Assembly: GCA_016198915.1 (NCBI GenBank)
Contig: JACQHS010000024.1
Location: 1 to 6,831, forward strand
DNA: 6,831 nt
Direction of reading: 5' to 3'
Source: Candidatus Omnitrophota bacterium
GTDB taxonomy: Bacteria > Omnitrophota > Gorgyraeia > Aquiviventales > Aquiviventaceae
Part shown: positions 6,217-6,831 of the stretch, one piece after another
Layout: each line of letters opens with the position of its first letter
How positions within the stretch are numbered: the stretch's first letter is position 1
Program-made: the position numbers and the translations under genes
Notes under the pieces: model-generated
What the model was told of the DNA's origin: nothing
Database searches by the model: none
Seen by the model: the letters and a program-made list of their open reading frames with translations, nothing else

Positions 6217-6304
6217 GGAGGAGTGGCTCGAGTGGCTGAAGGCGGCGGTCTTGAAAACCGTTGTCCACGCAAGTGGACCGTAGGTTCGAATCCTACCTCC
6301 TCCG
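6217..6304 (+). tRNA. tRNA-Ser(UGA)
   Basis: An 88-nt class II tRNA. The acceptor GGAGGAG (6217-6223) pairs with CTCCTCC (6297-6303), and the discriminator is G6304, as expected for serine. The anticodon loop CTTGAAA (6250-6256) gives anticodon TGA at 6252-6254. The long variable arm is a 6-bp stem (6263-6268/6273-6278) with a GCAA loop, the element read by the SerRS coiled coil. The T arm is GTAGG/CCTAC with loop TTCGAAT. CCA is not encoded. Only 11 nt separate it from the upstream CDS, so it is probably carried on the serS transcript unless a promoter lies inside that gene. Confidence 0.97.
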
Positions 6305-6756
6305 TGTTTCAACAGTGGGTGAAGCGCGCTCCGCGCGTCGTCGCAGGAGCCTGGTTCGCCGTTGCGGGGTTCCTGCCGGTGAGCCTGTGGTTTTTGCCTC
6401 CGATCGTTCAACAGCGGGACACCGCAGCCTTTGTGCTCATCGTTCTTTTGCCTCTCGCAGCGACAGGCCTTTCGGGTTCGTGGCTGGGTGCCGCGATTCT
6501 CCAGCGACGGCTGGGAGGCCTTCGAGCTTTCCTTCGAGGCGCCGGAGTCGCCCTCGGGTCCTTCGCGCTGCTGATTCCGCTCTACAGCATTGCCAGCGTG
6601 GTGATGGAACCGAAGACGGCAGGGTCGTTGGGGGAGATGCTGGTGCAAACCGTCTTGGCGCTCGCCGTGGCGCTTCTCGTCACCGGGTGGCTGTTTCTCC
6701 CGCTCGGAGGGGTTGCGGGGTTCTTGCTCCAGCGGATTGTTCGGAGAGGTGGCTGA
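6304..6756 (+). CDS. Small 4-TM membrane protein of unknown function
   Basis: I do not recognise this protein. Read from GTG 6304 it is 150 aa with four clear hydrophobic segments (about 12-32, 41-58, 77-99, 113-140), short basic loops (QRRLGGLRAFLR at 67-78) and a basic C terminus QRIVRRGG. Alternating hydrophobic helices and positive loops, with third positions like the neighbours, make it look like a real inner-membrane protein. The start is uncertain. GTG 6304 begins on the discriminator base of the upstream tRNA, so tRNA processing would destroy it; GTG 6319 (145 aa) is more workable. Neither has a Shine-Dalgarno. Its TGA (6754-6756) lies inside the D arm of the next tRNA, a 14-nt overlap. 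Confidence 0.6.
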   Translation: MFQQWVKRAPRVVAGAWFAVAGFLPVSLWFLPPIVQQRDTAAFVLIVLLPLAATGLSGSWLGAAILQRRLGGLRAFLRGAGVALGSFALLIPLYSIASVVMEPKTAGSLGEMLVQTVLALAVALLVTGWLFLPLGGVAGFLLQRIVRRGG

Positions 6757-6831
6757 GCCCGGTTGAAAGCGCCGGTCTCGAAAACCGGTAGGGCCGCAAG
6801 GCTCTCGTGGGTTCGAATCCCACCCTCTCCG
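6743..6831 (+). tRNA. tRNA-Ser(CGA)
   Basis: An 89-nt class II tRNA, complete to its discriminator G at the last base of the window. The acceptor GGAGAGG (6743-6749) pairs with CCTCTCC (6824-6830). The anticodon stem CCGGT/ACCGG encloses CTCGAAA, giving anticodon CGA at 6779-6781. The long variable arm GGGCC/GGCTC (6791-6804) has a GCAA loop, like the other tRNA-Ser. The T arm is GTGGG/CCCAC. Whether CCA is encoded cannot be seen. It reads the UCG codon that the UGA isoacceptor decodes less well. Confidence 0.96.

Noticed and set aside
6217..6831. The two similar tRNA-Ser genes as direct repeats flanking an inserted element
   Set aside because: Both are intact, different isoacceptors (UGA and CGA). 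The 440-nt interval holds no integrase or transposase, so ordinary tRNA gene clustering explains it.

Overview
The window is a GC-rich bacterial chromosome segment with every convincing gene on the + strand. It suggests a free-living or environmental bacterium outside the well-studied model groups. The translation-factor order tsf-pyrH-frr is classic bacterial. The tRNA genes do not encode their 3' CCA, most starts lack a clear Shine-Dalgarno sequence, and a bacterial-type archease is paired with RtcB. A peptidase-M50B-like membrane protein recalls, from memory, proteins of Omnitrophota and similar candidate phyla; that placement is a weak guess.

Layout. 1-1415: the end of tsf (EF-Ts), then pyrH (UMP kinase) and frr (ribosome recycling factor), closely packed. 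1416-1516: a short spacer with an extended -10 promoter. 1517-1863: a tRNA-Lys(UUU) gene split in its anticodon loop by a 274-nt group I intron. All core helices (P1-P9) can be drawn by hand from the sequence, so this is the standout feature of the window. 1864-2045: a non-coding stretch rich in perfect hairpins and a 17-nt imperfect direct repeat. 2046-6205: a tight co-directional cluster of a small GIY-YIG nuclease, rtcB (RNA ligase), archease, serS (seryl-tRNA synthetase) and a multi-pass membrane protein that looks like an M50B-type peptidase with its HExxH motif lost. 6217-6831: tRNA-Ser(UGA), a small 4-helix membrane protein of unknown function, and tRNA-Ser(CGA). The small protein's frame overlaps the tRNA-Ser genes at both ends.

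How it fits together. The theme is tRNA and translation: making, charging, splicing and repairing RNA. serS is followed within the same apparent transcription unit by two of its own substrates. RtcB and archease, a ligase and its activator, sit just downstream of the intron-bearing tRNA-Lys. The intron should self-splice by two transesterifications and should not need RtcB. However, its insertion point (between U33 and U34 of tRNA-Lys) is the bond cut by PrrC-type anticodon nucleases, whose products are RtcB substrates. That link is a hypothesis, not something the sequence proves.
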